Below, one piece after another: positions 17,142-26,415 of a stretch of DNA of 64,000 bases. The DNA comes from Frankia umida (GTDB lineage: Bacteria > Actinomycetota > Actinomycetes > Frankiales > Frankiaceae): the NCBI RefSeq assembly GCF_023242945.1, contig NZ_JALKFT010000024.1, positions 17,925 through 81,924 of the forward strand, in the 5' to 3' direction. Below the pieces are notes generated by a model. That model was not told the origin of the DNA. It made no database searches and worked only from the letters and a program-made list of their open reading frames with translations. Within the stretch, counting starts at the first letter, position 1. Every line of letters begins with the position of its first letter. Both the position numbers and the translations under genes were made by a program.

Positions 17142-17654
17142 TCAGATCCGGCCGGCGTGCTCTGGCACCCGGGCGGGCAGTTCGGTGGGCAGGTCGGCGC
17201 GCGGTGCGGCCTTGGGGTCGTCCGGGTGCAGGAAGACCCACTTCTTGTAGGCCCAGAAGCGGAACACCGTGCCGAGCCCCGTGCCGAGCACGTTGCCGAA
17301 CAGGTTGAAGGCGAGCACTCCGCGCAGATCGAGCACGTACCGGGCGAACCCGAGGCATCCGAGCGCGATCACGAGGCCGACCACGTTCAGTATGAAGAAC
17401 AGCGTGTACTCGCGGCGCAGACCGGTCCGGGCGCGGTGGTTGAAGGACCACTGCCGGTTTCCGATATAGGAAAAGGTCGCGGCGATGACGGTGGAGATCG
17501 TCTTCGCGCTGAGCGGACCCATTCCCAGAAGCGTGTGACACAGGTTCGAAACCAGGAAGTCGATGGCGTAGCAGACGCCACCGACGAGCCCGAACTTGCC
17601 CAGCTCGTGGATGAGTAGCTGCAGCGGCGACCGTCCCTGTCGGTGCTTCACCAC
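17142..17654 (-). CDS. GtrA-family membrane protein
   Basis: 170 aa from the GTG at 17654, chosen because GAGG lies 6 nt upstream; the frame is open much further 5' but without family sequence. Four transmembrane segments are visible: FGLVGGVCYAIDFLVSN, TISTVIAATFSYIGN, FFILNVVGLVIALGCLGFA and FNLFGNVLGTGLGTVFRFWAYK. The characteristic NRQWSF and FRFWAYKKWVF motifs are present. GtrA proteins are thought to move or accommodate polyprenyl-phosphate-linked sugars across the membrane. Mycobacteria keep a GtrA gene near birA (from memory). It fits the glycan-building content of the window. Confidence 0.88.
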   Translation of the reverse strand: MVKHRQGRSPLQLLIHELGKFGLVGGVCYAIDFLVSNLCHTLLGMGPLSAKTISTVIAATFSYIGNRQWSFNHRARTGLRREYTLFFILNVVGLVIALGCLGFARYVLDLRGVLAFNLFGNVLGTGLGTVFRFWAYKKWVFLHPDDPKAAPRADLPTELPARVPEHAGRI

Positions 17655-17981
17655 AGGCGACCTCGATCGATTCTTACCACCCGAGGAGAGTACCGGCTGG
17701 CCGGAACCCGTCGCTTCGCCACCCCCTCCCTCGAGCGTCCCCGCGGACGTCGGGACCGCTGCCCGTCCGAGCCTCCTGTCGCCAAGGGTGATCAAATGCT
17801 CGACTCTGTGTGCTCGATCCACCGTAGTGGTGTTCCCTACTCTACGGTGAGTGATGCATCCGACTCGCAATGCCAGGCAACGTGGCGGTCGTGACGCTGG
17901 CGAATGTGGGGAACGATGGCCGGTTCGGGCGGCGGGGCGGCATCCTGACATTGCGGGGCACCGCCCCATCGATCGGGAGGG
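17655..17981. promoter_or_regulatory. Divergent gtrA / carbonic anhydrase intergenic region
   Basis: 327 bp with no gene I can support. It contains the promoters of both divergent genes; no operator or riboswitch was recognised. GGGAGGG at 17974-17980 is the ribosome-binding site for the carbonic anhydrase gene. Confidence 0.35.
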
Positions 17982-18617
17982 ATGGACACCATGAACGGCA
18001 CGGATACGGCAACGGCAACGGCAACAGTGACGGCGGCGGTGAGGGTGCCGGCGGCGGCGACGGTGCCGGGCGTGGGCGGGCGTCGCCCGGCAGGTGACGT
18101 GACCGGTGCGGCGACGGCGACGGAAGTGCTGCTGACCTACGCCGCGGGTAACCCGGCGCGCCGCCAGGAGGCCGGCCTGCGGGGCGCGCTGCCGGCGCCG
18201 CCGGAACTCAGAGTGGCCGTCGTGGCCTGCATGGATGCGCGGCTCAACGTCGAGGCACTACTCGGCCTCGGGGAGGGCGACGCGCACATCCTGCGCAACG
18301 CCGGCGGCGTTGTCACCACCGATGTCGTCCGCTCCCTCGCGATCAGTCAGAACGCCCTCGGCACGAAGGAGATCATCCTGCTGCACCACACCGGGTGCGG
18401 CATGGAGAAGATCACCGACGAGGGTTTCCGTGATCAGTTGGAGCGGGACACCGGGGTCCGCCCCGAATGGTCGGTGCAGGCCTTCACGGACGTCGCCGAT
18501 GATGTCCGGCTCTCCCTGCGCATTCTGCGTTCGTCTCCCTTTCTGCAGGCCACGACGTCAGTGCGCGGCTTTGTCTACGACGTGGAGACCGGCGCCCTGG
18601 TGGAGGTGCCGCTCTGA
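17982..18617 (+). CDS. Beta-class carbonic anhydrase
   Basis: 211 aa (208 if the second ATG at 17991 is used, which is better spaced from GGGAGGG). Zinc ligands and catalytic dyad are visible: CMDAR at 83-87 (Cys83, Asp85, Arg87) and HHTGCG with His136 and Cys139. ILRNAGG is also standard. It interconverts CO2 and bicarbonate, the substrate of the biotin carboxylase encoded upstream. The first 45 residues are an Ala/Thr/Val-rich tail of unclear use. Its 3' end overlaps the convergent dehydrogenase gene by 60 bp. Confidence 0.93.
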   Translation: MDTMNGTDTATATATVTAAVRVPAAATVPGVGGRRPAGDVTGAATATEVLLTYAAGNPARRQEAGLRGALPAPPELRVAVVACMDARLNVEALLGLGEGDAHILRNAGGVVTTDVVRSLAISQNALGTKEIILLHHTGCGMEKITDEGFRDQLERDTGVRPEWSVQAFTDVADDVRLSLRILRSSPFLQATTSVRGFVYDVETGALVEVPL

Positions 18618-20030
18618 CGTGGGCCGCTCTGACGTGGGCCGCTCCGGCAGGGGGCGTTCCGCGAGGTGCCGCGGAGCGTGGTGGCGGACGGTGGCCGGGC
18701 GCGGTGGCCGACCGAGAGCCCGGTAGGTCCAACCGGCGCCGCGCCAGGCGTCGGGGTCCAGGACGCCACGTCCATCGATGACGACCGGCCGGGCGACATG
18801 GCGGCGCAGTGCGGCGGGATCGAGCGTGCGGAACTCCGACCATTCGGTGAGGACCAGGACGATCTCGGCGCCGGCCACCGCGCCGATCACCGAGTCGGCG
18901 ATGTGCAGGTTGGGATGACGGTCCCGAGCGTTCGCCGCGGCCGCCGGATCGTAGACGGCGACATGCGCGCCGTCCCGGCGCAGGGCGGTGGCGACGTCCA
19001 GCGCCGGTGAGTCACGGATGTCGTCGGAGTTCGGCTTGAAGGCGGCGCCGAGCACGGCGACGGCCCGGTTCATCGGATCTCCGCCCAGTAGCTCGTGCGC
19101 CAGCCGCACCGCCCGGGCCCGAGCGCGCATGTTCACCGCGTCCACCTCGCCCAGGAAGGACAGCGCCGGACCAACGCCGAGTTCCCGAGCGCGGGCCTGA
19201 AACGCCCGGACGTCCTTGGGCAGGCAGCCGCCCCCGTAGCCGATGCCGGCCCGCAGGAACAGCGGCCCGATCCGATCATCGTGGGCCAGGGCGTCCGCGA
19301 GCTCCACGACATCCCCGCCGGTGGCGTCGCACACCTCGGACATCGCGTTGATGAAGGAGATCTTCGTGGCGAGGAAGGCGTTCGCGGCGACCTTCACCAG
19401 CTCGGCGGTGGCGTAGTCGGTGACGATGACGGGCGTCGATGCGTCGATCATCCGGCTGTACAGCGCGCGCAGCACGGCTTCGGCCCGGCCGCCGGAGGTG
19501 ACCCCGAAGACCAGCCGGTCGGGGTGCAGGGTGTCCTCGACGGCGAAGCCCTCGCGAAGGAACTCGGGGTTCCAGGCGAGTTCGGCCCCCGGTGCGGCCG
19601 CGGCGATCCGGGCGGCGAGCCTCGCAGTCGTCCCCACCGGCACCGTCGACTTGCCCACCACCAGGGATCGCGGCCCGAGTCCCGCGGCGATCAGCCCGCT
19701 GATGACGGCGTCGACGTGACGCAGGTCGGCGGCCTGCGAGTCGGGACGTTGCGGTGTCCCGACACAGACGAAGTGCACGTCGGCATGGTCGACGGCCGCG
19801 GCGATCGAGCAGGTGAAGGAGAGCCGGCCCGCCTCGAGGTTGCTGCGCAGCAGGGCGGCGAGTCCCGGCTCGTAGAACGGGGTGTCGCCGGCGGACAGCT
19901 GACGAATCCGGTTCGCGTCGATGTCGACACCCAGCACCTCGAACCCGAGCTCGGCCATGCACACCGCGTGGGTCGCCCCCAGGTAGCCGGTGCCGATGAC
20001 ACTGATCGTCGGACGCGGCTGTGCGCGCAC
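18558..20030 (-). CDS. ugd: UDP-glucose/GDP-mannose 6-dehydrogenase family protein
   Basis: 490 aa from the GTG at 20030, selected by GGGGAGG 8 nt upstream. An N-terminal Rossmann domain (SVIGTGYLGATHAVCMAELG), a central helix region (ELVKVAANAFLATKISFIN) and the catalytic cysteine loop GYGGGCLPKDVRAF (Cys about 269) are intact. The C-terminal UDP-binding domain has LGAAFKPNSDDIRDSPAL. It oxidises a nucleotide-hexose twice to the uronic acid, here probably UDP-glucuronate for surface glycan. The last ~45 residues (ERPTSERPTSER...) extend beyond the family and come from a 15-bp duplication lying over the 3' end of the convergent carbonic anhydrase gene. Confidence 0.92.
   Translation of the reverse strand: MRAQPRPTISVIGTGYLGATHAVCMAELGFEVLGVDIDANRIRQLSAGDTPFYEPGLAALLRSNLEAGRLSFTCSIAAAVDHADVHFVCVGTPQRPDSQAADLRHVDAVISGLIAAGLGPRSLVVGKSTVPVGTTARLAARIAAAAPGAELAWNPEFLREGFAVEDTLHPDRLVFGVTSGGRAEAVLRALYSRMIDASTPVIVTDYATAELVKVAANAFLATKISFINAMSEVCDATGGDVVELADALAHDDRIGPLFLRAGIGYGGGCLPKDVRAFQARARELGVGPALSFLGEVDAVNMRARARAVRLAHELLGGDPMNRAVAVLGAAFKPNSDDIRDSPALDVATALRRDGAHVAVYDPAAAANARDRHPNLHIADSVIGAVAGAEIVLVLTEWSEFRTLDPAALRRHVARPVVIDGRGVLDPDAWRGAGWTYRALGRPPRPATVRHHAPRHLAERPLPERPTSERPTSERHLHQGAGLHVVDKAAH
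18608..18637. repeat. 15-bp tandem duplication at the convergent gene overlap
   Basis: GCCGCTCTGACGTGG occurs twice in a row (18608-18622, 18623-18637) and a partial third copy follows. The first copy includes the TGA stop of the carbonic anhydrase gene; on the minus strand the same bases code for the repeated tail of the dehydrogenase. Confidence 0.75.
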
Positions 20031-20050
20031 GCTCGACACCTCCCCACTGC

Positions 20051-20081
20051 GACCTGAGCGACCTGAGCGACCTGAGCGACC
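20051..20081. repeat. 9-bp tandem repeat upstream of ugd
   Basis: GACCTGAGC occurs three times in a row (20051-20077) followed by GACC, 20 bp upstream of the chosen ugd start. It is in the leader region of the gene, or would code for RSG repeats if an upstream start were used. Confidence 0.7.
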
Positions 20082-20190
20082 AATCGCTTCCTGACAGTAG
20101 TCGCTACCCTCGGAGGTCGGCCGCCACGAGCCCACGATCGGGCCTCACCCCGGCCGGGTTATCCACCTCACCCGGCCGGGTCGCACCCTC

Positions 20191-20270
20191 AGACCAGGGC
20201 GGCCCAGACCAGGGCGGCCCAGACCAGGGCGGCCCAGACCAGGGCGGCCCAGACCAGGGCGGCCCAGACC
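20191..20270. repeat. 15-bp minisatellite, five full copies plus a partial
   Basis: The unit AGACCAGGGCGGCCC is repeated exactly five times (20191-20265) with a further AGACC. It lies between ugd and the TIGR03089-type gene, outside any supported gene. The perfect identity of the copies suggests recent slippage, so copy number may vary between strains. I see nothing else in 20082-20323. Confidence 0.9.
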
Positions 20271-20323
20271 GTCGTCCGGCAGACCGTCGCTCGGCGGGTC
20301 ACGGTCGCCTCAGGTGGACGGTC

Positions 20324-21313
20324 TCAGGCGGAGGCGGGCAACCGCAGCACTCGGACACCGGCCGCGGCTTCCCCCGGCCATCCCGATCGCGCGTCCACGG
20401 CGGGCCCGTCCACAGTCGGGGTGTCGGTGACGATCGCGGTCACGCGCTCTGCCTCGATCCGGCGGGTCAGCAGGTCCGGATCGAGGCGGCGGCACAGCAC
20501 CACGGACGCCCCCGCCGAAAGCGGCGCGAGCAGTCCGCCGAGCAGCCCCGTCGTGCTGCTCGGTGTGGCGGTGACCAACAGCCGGTCGGACGCCCCAAGC
20601 CGCCACCCCACCGCCGTGCGCAGCGCGCGCCGGACGAGGTCGGCCTGCACCGAGGGAGGCGGCGGCGCCCCGAAGCGGTCACCGTGCGAGGGCACCTCGA
20701 CGGCGTAGTCGAGCACACCGGGGATGGACCGGGTCATCCGGCCACCCAGCGGACGCAGCGACAGCGCGACCGTCTCGTCGACGTCCAGATCCACGGCCGC
20801 GTCGAGGCGGTCCTGCGCGACGAACAACACGTGCAGTGGAGTCGTCGGTGCCAGCGCCGCGACCTTCGAGCTCGCGCCCGGTTGGTCCGTGGGCTGCTGG
20901 TCCGTGGGCTGCTGGGCGACGACGAGGTCGCCGCCGGCGGACCAGGTGGCGAGCGCGATCACCAGCGCCAGCCAGTGCGGAGGCAGGTCCATCCCCACCC
21001 GGTCGCCGGGGCCGAGACCGAGCGTGTCCACCAGCATGTTCGCGGTCTTGGCCACCCAGTTGTCGAGCGTCGTCGCGGAGAACTCGACCCGCTCGCCCGT
21101 CTCGTCGTCGTAGAACGTCACCAGCGGACGGGACGGGTCGGCCGCCAGGCGACGCGCCAGCAGGTCGGCGATGCCCCGCGCCCCCATCCCCGGCAGGCCG
21201 GTTCCGGTGGCCGACGTCGCCTCGTCGTCGGCCACCGCCGGTGCCGCGAGGATGAGGTCCGCGGCGCGGACCAGCCGCGAGGACGTGGCGCTCGTCGCGT
21301 TCGGGGTGCTCAC
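20324..21313 (-). CDS. TIGR03089-family protein (truncated AMP-binding/acyl-CoA-synthetase-like)
   Basis: 329 aa. GIADLLARRLAADPSRPLVTFYDDETGERVEFS and KTANMLVDTLGLGPGDRVGMDLPPHW match the N-terminal part of adenylate-forming enzymes. The C-terminal catalytic half is missing, as in the actinobacterial TIGR03089 family. A loose SSTTGLLGGLLAPLSAGASVVL segment stands where the nucleotide-binding loop region would be. The GTG start overlaps the LCP stop by 4 bp (GTGA), so it is translated with the LCP gene. The same pair occurs in M. tuberculosis (Rv3267-Rv3268, from memory). Function unknown. Confidence 0.85.
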   Translation of the reverse strand: MSTPNATSATSSRLVRAADLILAAPAVADDEATSATGTGLPGMGARGIADLLARRLAADPSRPLVTFYDDETGERVEFSATTLDNWVAKTANMLVDTLGLGPGDRVGMDLPPHWLALVIALATWSAGGDLVVAQQPTDQQPTDQPGASSKVAALAPTTPLHVLFVAQDRLDAAVDLDVDETVALSLRPLGGRMTRSIPGVLDYAVEVPSHGDRFGAPPPPSVQADLVRRALRTAVGWRLGASDRLLVTATPSSTTGLLGGLLAPLSAGASVVLCRRLDPDLLTRRIEAERVTAIVTDTPTVDGPAVDARSGWPGEAAAGVRVLRLPASA

Positions 21314-23955
21314 GGTGTGCAGGAGGTGTTGGCGGGCGTGCCGGCGGCGGCGGAGCTCACGCCACTGATCGCCGACGCGGGATCGGTCGGTGCGCCCGCG
21401 GTGACACCGCCACCGCCGCCAGTGGAGCCGACGGTCGAGGTGGGGGTGTTCGAGGCGCTGACCAGCCCGCTGAAGTCGGTGCCCACAGCGAGGACGATGC
21501 CATCCGTGCCGGCGGAGCTGCCCGTGCCGGCGGAGCTGCGTCCGGAGGTGGACGACTCGCCCGGCGCCGAGGTGGTGGGGGGCAGCGGGGTTGGTGGCGA
21601 GGTGGCGACCAGCTGGCTGCCGGGGATGCGGCTGGCGAGGACACTCGCCTGTTCCCGAAGCCGCGGCGGATAGTAGATCTCGGTCTGGGCCTGACCGGTC
21701 GTCGTCGAGGTCGTCATCGGACCAGTGAATCCGAGGGCGCGCAGACCGTCGACCGTCCGGGCGGCGAGTCCGGTGCGGCTGGTGGCGTTACGAACGGCCG
21801 CGATGCTCACCGAGGACGGCGACCCGACCGGCGTGGTGGCCGAGCCCCCGGAGCCAGCGGTGGTGGTGCCGCCGGTGGATGACGTGTTCGGGGGCGACAC
21901 CCCGTCCGGTAGCAGTGGTGTGAGCATGCGGTTCAGTCCGGCCTGGTCGGCGATGAGCACCGCGCCGTGCGGGGGGACGGTGCCATGGTCGTCGACGGCG
22001 CCGTCCGCGGGCAGCGCGATGTGGGTCGGGACGGTGAGGAATCGCATCCCGCCGCTGCCGGCCTCGCTGGCGCGGCGGGCCAGGCTGAGCAGCGCGGCCT
22101 GGTCAAGGCCCGAGTCGACCCGCAGCGCCCCACCGACCGCCCCGAGCAGCGCGGAGATCTTGGCCGGGTTGGTCAGGACGCCCGCGCTGGTGGCGGCGGT
22201 CAGCAGCCGGTCCAGGAACTGCTGCTGACGCAGGATGCGCAGCCGTTCGTCACCGAGTGCGTAGCGGGTCCGGACGAAGGCGAGGGCGCCCCGTCCGTCC
22301 AACCGGTTCTCGCCGAGGCGGCCGCTCCAGCCGGACATCGCGTCGTGCAGGTTGCGGGTGGAGCCGTCCGGCAACGGTGTCACGCAGACGGTGACACCAC
22401 CGACGGCGTCCGTCATGGCCCGGAAGCCCGCGAGGTTGATCGAGATGGTGTGATCGATCTTGAGGTTGGTGAGTGACTCCAGCGTGGTGACGAGCCCCGG
22501 CACACCGGCGAGCTGGAGCACCTCGGTGAGCTTGGCGTGCCCGTCGCGGGCGTTGGCCTTGGCCTTCGGCAGCACCGGGACCAGCATGTCGCGGGGGAAC
22601 GACAGCAGTGTCGCCGAACCGTCCGGGCCCAGGTGGGCGATGATCGTCGTGTCCGATCGGACGCCGTCCACCGTGCCGTACTCGCCGTCGGTGCCGTCCC
22701 GACTGTCGTCACCGAGCAGCAGGATGTTCTCCGCGCCCGCCGCCGCGACCGGCCGCGTCCCGGCGATCTTCCAGTCCTCGCGGGTGACGGCACTGTCGAA
22801 GTGCCGGTAGGCCACCCAGCCGAGCGAGGTGACCGCGAGCACGAGGGTGGACAGCGTCGCGCAGGCCGCGAGCAGGAGCCGCTGCGAGAACGGTCGATAG
22901 CGTCGAGGCCGGCGGGGGTCCAGGTGGGGCGGAAGCGGACGGCGTGACCGGCGGGCAGTCTCCCATCCGGTCGTGTCCCGGCCCCGGACGGGCGACCTCA
23001 GGGCGTGGGTGGGGGCCGTGCGGGAGCCCGGCCGCGCATCGGGCATCCGGGTCTGCGGCGCGTGGACCGGCGTCCGGGCGGTGACCGCGGCGGTCGACCG
23101 TCCAGCGGAAGCCGACCGCCCCACGGGAACGGACCGTCCAGCGGGAGCGGAGCGCGCCGAGGATCCGACCGGAACCGGCCGGCCCGACCGTGGCGGCGGC
23201 ACTGACCAGGCCTCCCGGCCCGACGACACCGAACGGCCCGACGGCACCGAACGGCCTGACGGCACCGAACGACCCGACGGCACCGAGCGTGGCGGTGGTA
23301 CCGACGGAGGCGGTGGCACCGACGGAAGTGGCGGCACCGACGGAAGTGGCGGCACCGGTCCGGGCGGCAGGACCGACGGCAGCGGCGGAGCCGAGCGGGC
23401 CGAACGAGTCGAGCGTGGCGGTGGCACCGAGGGAGGTGGTGGCACCGAGGGAGGTGGTGGCACCGGCGGGATCGGTGGGGACTCGATCGCGGGGAAGTGG
23501 TCCGTCGGCTGGTGCCACGTCACGTGTGCCCGGCGGGCCGGTGCGGACGGGTGGTACAGCGGCGGCGGCGTTCGCTGCGCCCGATGCCGACCCAGTCCCT
23601 GGGTGGGCGACGCGGTCTGCGCATGACCCAGTGCATGGGTCTGGGTGGTGCTGCCCGACGACGGCACGGTGCCCGACAACAGCATGGTGTCCGGCGACGG
23701 CCCGGCACCTGAGGACGGCCCAACGCCTGAGGACGGCACGGCGATGCCGAGCGCCTGGGTGGGCGCGGCGGTCTGGGGCGCGTCAAGGTCAGCGTTCTCG
23801 TGCGGCCGCAGGACGAGAATCGTCGGGCGGTCCCGCCAATGGCCGCGCGAACGGGTGGGCAGCGGCCAGGCCGCCGGCGGATCCTCGTCCGACCCCCGGC
23901 GGCGGGCCGGTTCCGGCGCTGACGGCGGTGGCGCCGGCCGGGAATGGGGTGTCAC
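21310..23955 (-). CDS. LCP-family (LytR-CpsA-Psr) glycopolymer transferase with LytR_C domain
   Basis: 881 aa, unusually long. About 350 cytoplasmic residues are Pro/Ser/Val-rich and repetitive (SVPPPRS, SGRSVPSGR units). One transmembrane helix follows (about 358-380). The extracytoplasmic LCP domain has the catalytic/pyrophosphate-binding residues in LLGDDSRDG, VRSDTTIIAHLG, LSFPRDMLVPV and GALAFVRTRYALGDERLR. A C-terminal LytR_C domain (ATSRTGLAARTVDGLRALGF) completes it. LCP enzymes move lipid-linked polymers onto peptidoglycan; in mycobacteria Lcp1 attaches arabinogalactan. Weak Shine-Dalgarno at the GTG start. Co-translated with the TIGR03089 gene. Confidence 0.92.
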   Translation of the reverse strand: MTPHSRPAPPPSAPEPARRRGSDEDPPAAWPLPTRSRGHWRDRPTILVLRPHENADLDAPQTAAPTQALGIAVPSSGVGPSSGAGPSPDTMLLSGTVPSSGSTTQTHALGHAQTASPTQGLGRHRAQRTPPPLYHPSAPARRAHVTWHQPTDHFPAIESPPIPPVPPPPSVPPPPSVPPPRSTRSARSAPPLPSVLPPGPVPPLPSVPPLPSVPPPPSVPPPRSVPSGRSVPSGRSVPSGRSVSSGREAWSVPPPRSGRPVPVGSSARSAPAGRSVPVGRSASAGRSTAAVTARTPVHAPQTRMPDARPGSRTAPTHALRSPVRGRDTTGWETARRSRRPLPPHLDPRRPRRYRPFSQRLLLAACATLSTLVLAVTSLGWVAYRHFDSAVTREDWKIAGTRPVAAAGAENILLLGDDSRDGTDGEYGTVDGVRSDTTIIAHLGPDGSATLLSFPRDMLVPVLPKAKANARDGHAKLTEVLQLAGVPGLVTTLESLTNLKIDHTISINLAGFRAMTDAVGGVTVCVTPLPDGSTRNLHDAMSGWSGRLGENRLDGRGALAFVRTRYALGDERLRILRQQQFLDRLLTAATSAGVLTNPAKISALLGAVGGALRVDSGLDQAALLSLARRASEAGSGGMRFLTVPTHIALPADGAVDDHGTVPPHGAVLIADQAGLNRMLTPLLPDGVSPPNTSSTGGTTTAGSGGSATTPVGSPSSVSIAAVRNATSRTGLAARTVDGLRALGFTGPMTTSTTTGQAQTEIYYPPRLREQASVLASRIPGSQLVATSPPTPLPPTTSAPGESSTSGRSSAGTGSSAGTDGIVLAVGTDFSGLVSASNTPTSTVGSTGGGGGVTAGAPTDPASAISGVSSAAAGTPANTSCTP

Positions 23956-24242
23956 GGGTCGCTGGCGCTCCTTGGTCGGGCGGCTCTGAGCGGCAGCCTG
24001 GTGATCGCGTCTGCGGCCTGCGTCGTGATTTCACTTCAGCACAGATCCGGCGATTCGGACGTCCGCCGAGGGCGTCTCGCGGCCGGGAACGGGGCTGGAA
24101 CGGCCAATCAGACCCGATGGTCGTGGCCCATCGGTGGGGGCGGGGAACGGCCACCTACCCGACCGGGCCATCCCCCGACCGGGCGATGCCACGAGCCGTC
24201 CCGGCGGGGCGCCCAGGTGGGTCGTCTACCCTGACGTCAACC

Positions 24243-26339
24243 ATGGATGCCCCGAAACCGACGAGGCGGCGGGTGCGGCGCGGCCCCCTGCTTCTCCTGC
24301 TCATCACCGCCGCTCATCTGGCGATGCTGCTCAGCTACGCCTTCGTCTACCCGACGTGGGCGGGCTACGACGAGGCGCAGCACGTCGACATGGTCTACGG
24401 GCTGCAGCACGGTGACGGCTGGCCGGCGCCCGGCCGGAAGATGATCGCGAGCGGGGTCGCGGCGACATCCGACGACTTCGACCGAGGCCGCTACGCGGAC
24501 ATGTTCCAGTCCGGCGGCAAACGTCGGGGCGCCGAGCCGTTCGCCGAGATCGACCCCACCCCGCGCGGTGAACGCCGGTCCTTCGACGAACTCGGTGGTC
24601 CCATCCCGGTCGACGACGGACGACTGTCCAACCAGATGGTCCAGCACCCGCCGATGATCTATGCTGCCGGCGCGCTTCTGCTCGACGCCCTGCCCGGGTC
24701 GGACGGTTGGTCGTACGACCAGCAGGTGTTCGTGCTGCGCCTGCTGAACATCCTGGTCGTCGGGCCGCTGCCGGTGCTGGGTTTTCTCGCCGCCCGTCGG
24801 TTCGGTCTCGGTGAACCCGCCGCGCTGGCGGCCGCGGCGCTGCCCCTGGCGATCCCCGGCTTCACCCGGGTGGGCGCCACGTTCAACAACGACGGCATCC
24901 TCATGCTGACCACCGGCGCGCTCACCGTCGTCCTGGCCGGTGTGATGCGCGGTGACCTGCGTCGGCGCACCGCCGTCTGGGCCGGGCTGTGGTTCGGGCT
25001 CGCGTTGCTGTCGAAGGCCTTCGCACTGACCACACCGGTGATCATCGTGGCCGCCTATCTCGTCGGCTGGTGGCGGGTGCGCCGTGCCGGCGGTACCTCG
25101 GACGTCCGGCCCGGGTCGGATGTCCAGGTCGCCTCGGACGGACCGGGCGGTGGTGGCGTCCGGACTGGGCGGGAGCGGTCGAGGCTGGGATCGTGCTGGG
25201 GGCTGGTGCGGTCGTTGCCGTGGGTTCCCGGGGCGTTGGCGGTCGGGCTGGGGCTCGCCGTCGGTGGCTGGTGGTGGGTGCGCAACTACGTGTTGTACGA
25301 CGCCGTCCAGCCGAACGGATGGGCGACGAATCCGCCGCGGCGGGAACCGCTGCTGCTGCCCGATTCGTTCTTCACGTGGTTCTGGTACTTCGTCCGGACG
25401 ATGATCTCTCGGTTCTGGGGTGGGCTCGGCATGTTCGAGCCTCCGCAGCTGTCGCCGATCGCCATCGTCCTCGCGACGGTGGTCGTCGTCGGGCTCAGCG
25501 TGGTGGCTGTGGTGGGTGGTGGTCAGCGGCGGCTGGCCCCCCCCGAGGGGGGCGGCGCCGGTGCCCGGCCGGATGACGCGGTGGGGCGCGGGGTGCGGCT
25601 GTGGGGCGCGGCGTCGGTGGTGGTGCTGTTGTTGCCGGTGGCCTTCGCCTACCTGTCGGTCGGCCAACGCAGCTGGGGGGACTACAAGGTCTACACCCGG
25701 GGGATCGCGGTGCAGGGCCGCTATCTCTACCTGGGGCTCGTCGGGCTCGGCGTGGTCGTCGCGCTCGGGCTGAGTCGGGTGCTGCGCGCTCGGGAGCGGT
25801 TCGGCCCGCTCGTCGTCCTGATCGGCGCGGTGCTCATGCAGGGCGCCGCCCTGCTCGCGGTCTGCAGCTACTACTGGCTGCCCCGGCAGGTGTCGTTCAC
25901 ACCCGCCCGCATCCCGGACGTGGTGTCCGCGATCGGCCGCTGGGCGCCGTTCCCGACCGGCGTCACCATCGCCACGTTCGTCCTGGCCGCGGTGTCGCTC
26001 GTCGCCGCCCTGTTCGCCGCCGCGACCATCGGGTCCCTCCAGCCTGACCGAACAGCGGCGAGCGTGACCGTCGCGGCCAGCCGCACTGGGACCACACCCG
26101 GTACTGTCCCGGTCCAGCCGGTGGGGTCGCAACCAGCCGCCGTCCAACCGGAACCCGTTCCGACCGAGATCGACTCGCCGCAGCCCGCCACTGCCACTGC
26201 CACTGCCGAGGCCACCGCCGCGTCCGAGTCCGAGGCAGACTCGCCGCGAGCTGGTGCGGCCGAGGCCGCGTCGTCGGGCGTCGCCTCGGCCGAGGCCGCG
26301 TCGCCGCAAGCCGCTCCGACTGAGGCCGGCCGCCGGTAA
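24243..26339 (+). CDS. DUF2142-like polytopic membrane protein (GT-C glycosyltransferase-type fold)
   Basis: 698 aa, about 11-12 hydrophobic helices. The first external loop holds an acidic DEAQHVDMVY motif in the place of the GT-C catalytic Asp/Glu, followed by a long loop with MVQHPPMIY, and later LNILVVGPLPVLGFLAAR and VGATFNNDGILML. Two other genes here (32479, 49297) share this design, so all three belong together. The likely role is transfer of a sugar from a polyprenyl-phosphate donor on the outer face of the membrane. The C-terminal ~100 residues are a disordered Ala/Thr/Glu-rich tail. The 287 bp before it (23956-24242) show no other feature. Confidence 0.78.
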   Translation: MDAPKPTRRRVRRGPLLLLLITAAHLAMLLSYAFVYPTWAGYDEAQHVDMVYGLQHGDGWPAPGRKMIASGVAATSDDFDRGRYADMFQSGGKRRGAEPFAEIDPTPRGERRSFDELGGPIPVDDGRLSNQMVQHPPMIYAAGALLLDALPGSDGWSYDQQVFVLRLLNILVVGPLPVLGFLAARRFGLGEPAALAAAALPLAIPGFTRVGATFNNDGILMLTTGALTVVLAGVMRGDLRRRTAVWAGLWFGLALLSKAFALTTPVIIVAAYLVGWWRVRRAGGTSDVRPGSDVQVASDGPGGGGVRTGRERSRLGSCWGLVRSLPWVPGALAVGLGLAVGGWWWVRNYVLYDAVQPNGWATNPPRREPLLLPDSFFTWFWYFVRTMISRFWGGLGMFEPPQLSPIAIVLATVVVVGLSVVAVVGGGQRRLAPPEGGGAGARPDDAVGRGVRLWGAASVVVLLLPVAFAYLSVGQRSWGDYKVYTRGIAVQGRYLYLGLVGLGVVVALGLSRVLRARERFGPLVVLIGAVLMQGAALLAVCSYYWLPRQVSFTPARIPDVVSAIGRWAPFPTGVTIATFVLAAVSLVAALFAAATIGSLQPDRTAASVTVAASRTGTTPGTVPVQPVGSQPAAVQPEPVPTEIDSPQPATATATAEATAASESEADSPRAGAAEAASSGVASAEAASPQAAPTEAGRR

Positions 26340-26415
26340 CGCGTGGTGATGGGTGCGGGCGGCCCTGGCCACGGGATATGGTCCTGGCCGCGGGGAACGG
26401 GCGGTGGGTGCGGGG

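Noticed and set aside
20191..20270. 15-bp repeats considered as plasmid iterons or an origin
   Set aside because: No rep gene and no A+T-rich zone nearby; simple slippage explains the identical copies.
24237..26372. 711-codon open frame on the minus strand, opposite the DUF2142 gene
   Set aside because: It is rich in Arg/Pro/His/Gln without domain motifs, and the plus strand codes a clear membrane protein. It is a shadow caused by high G+C.
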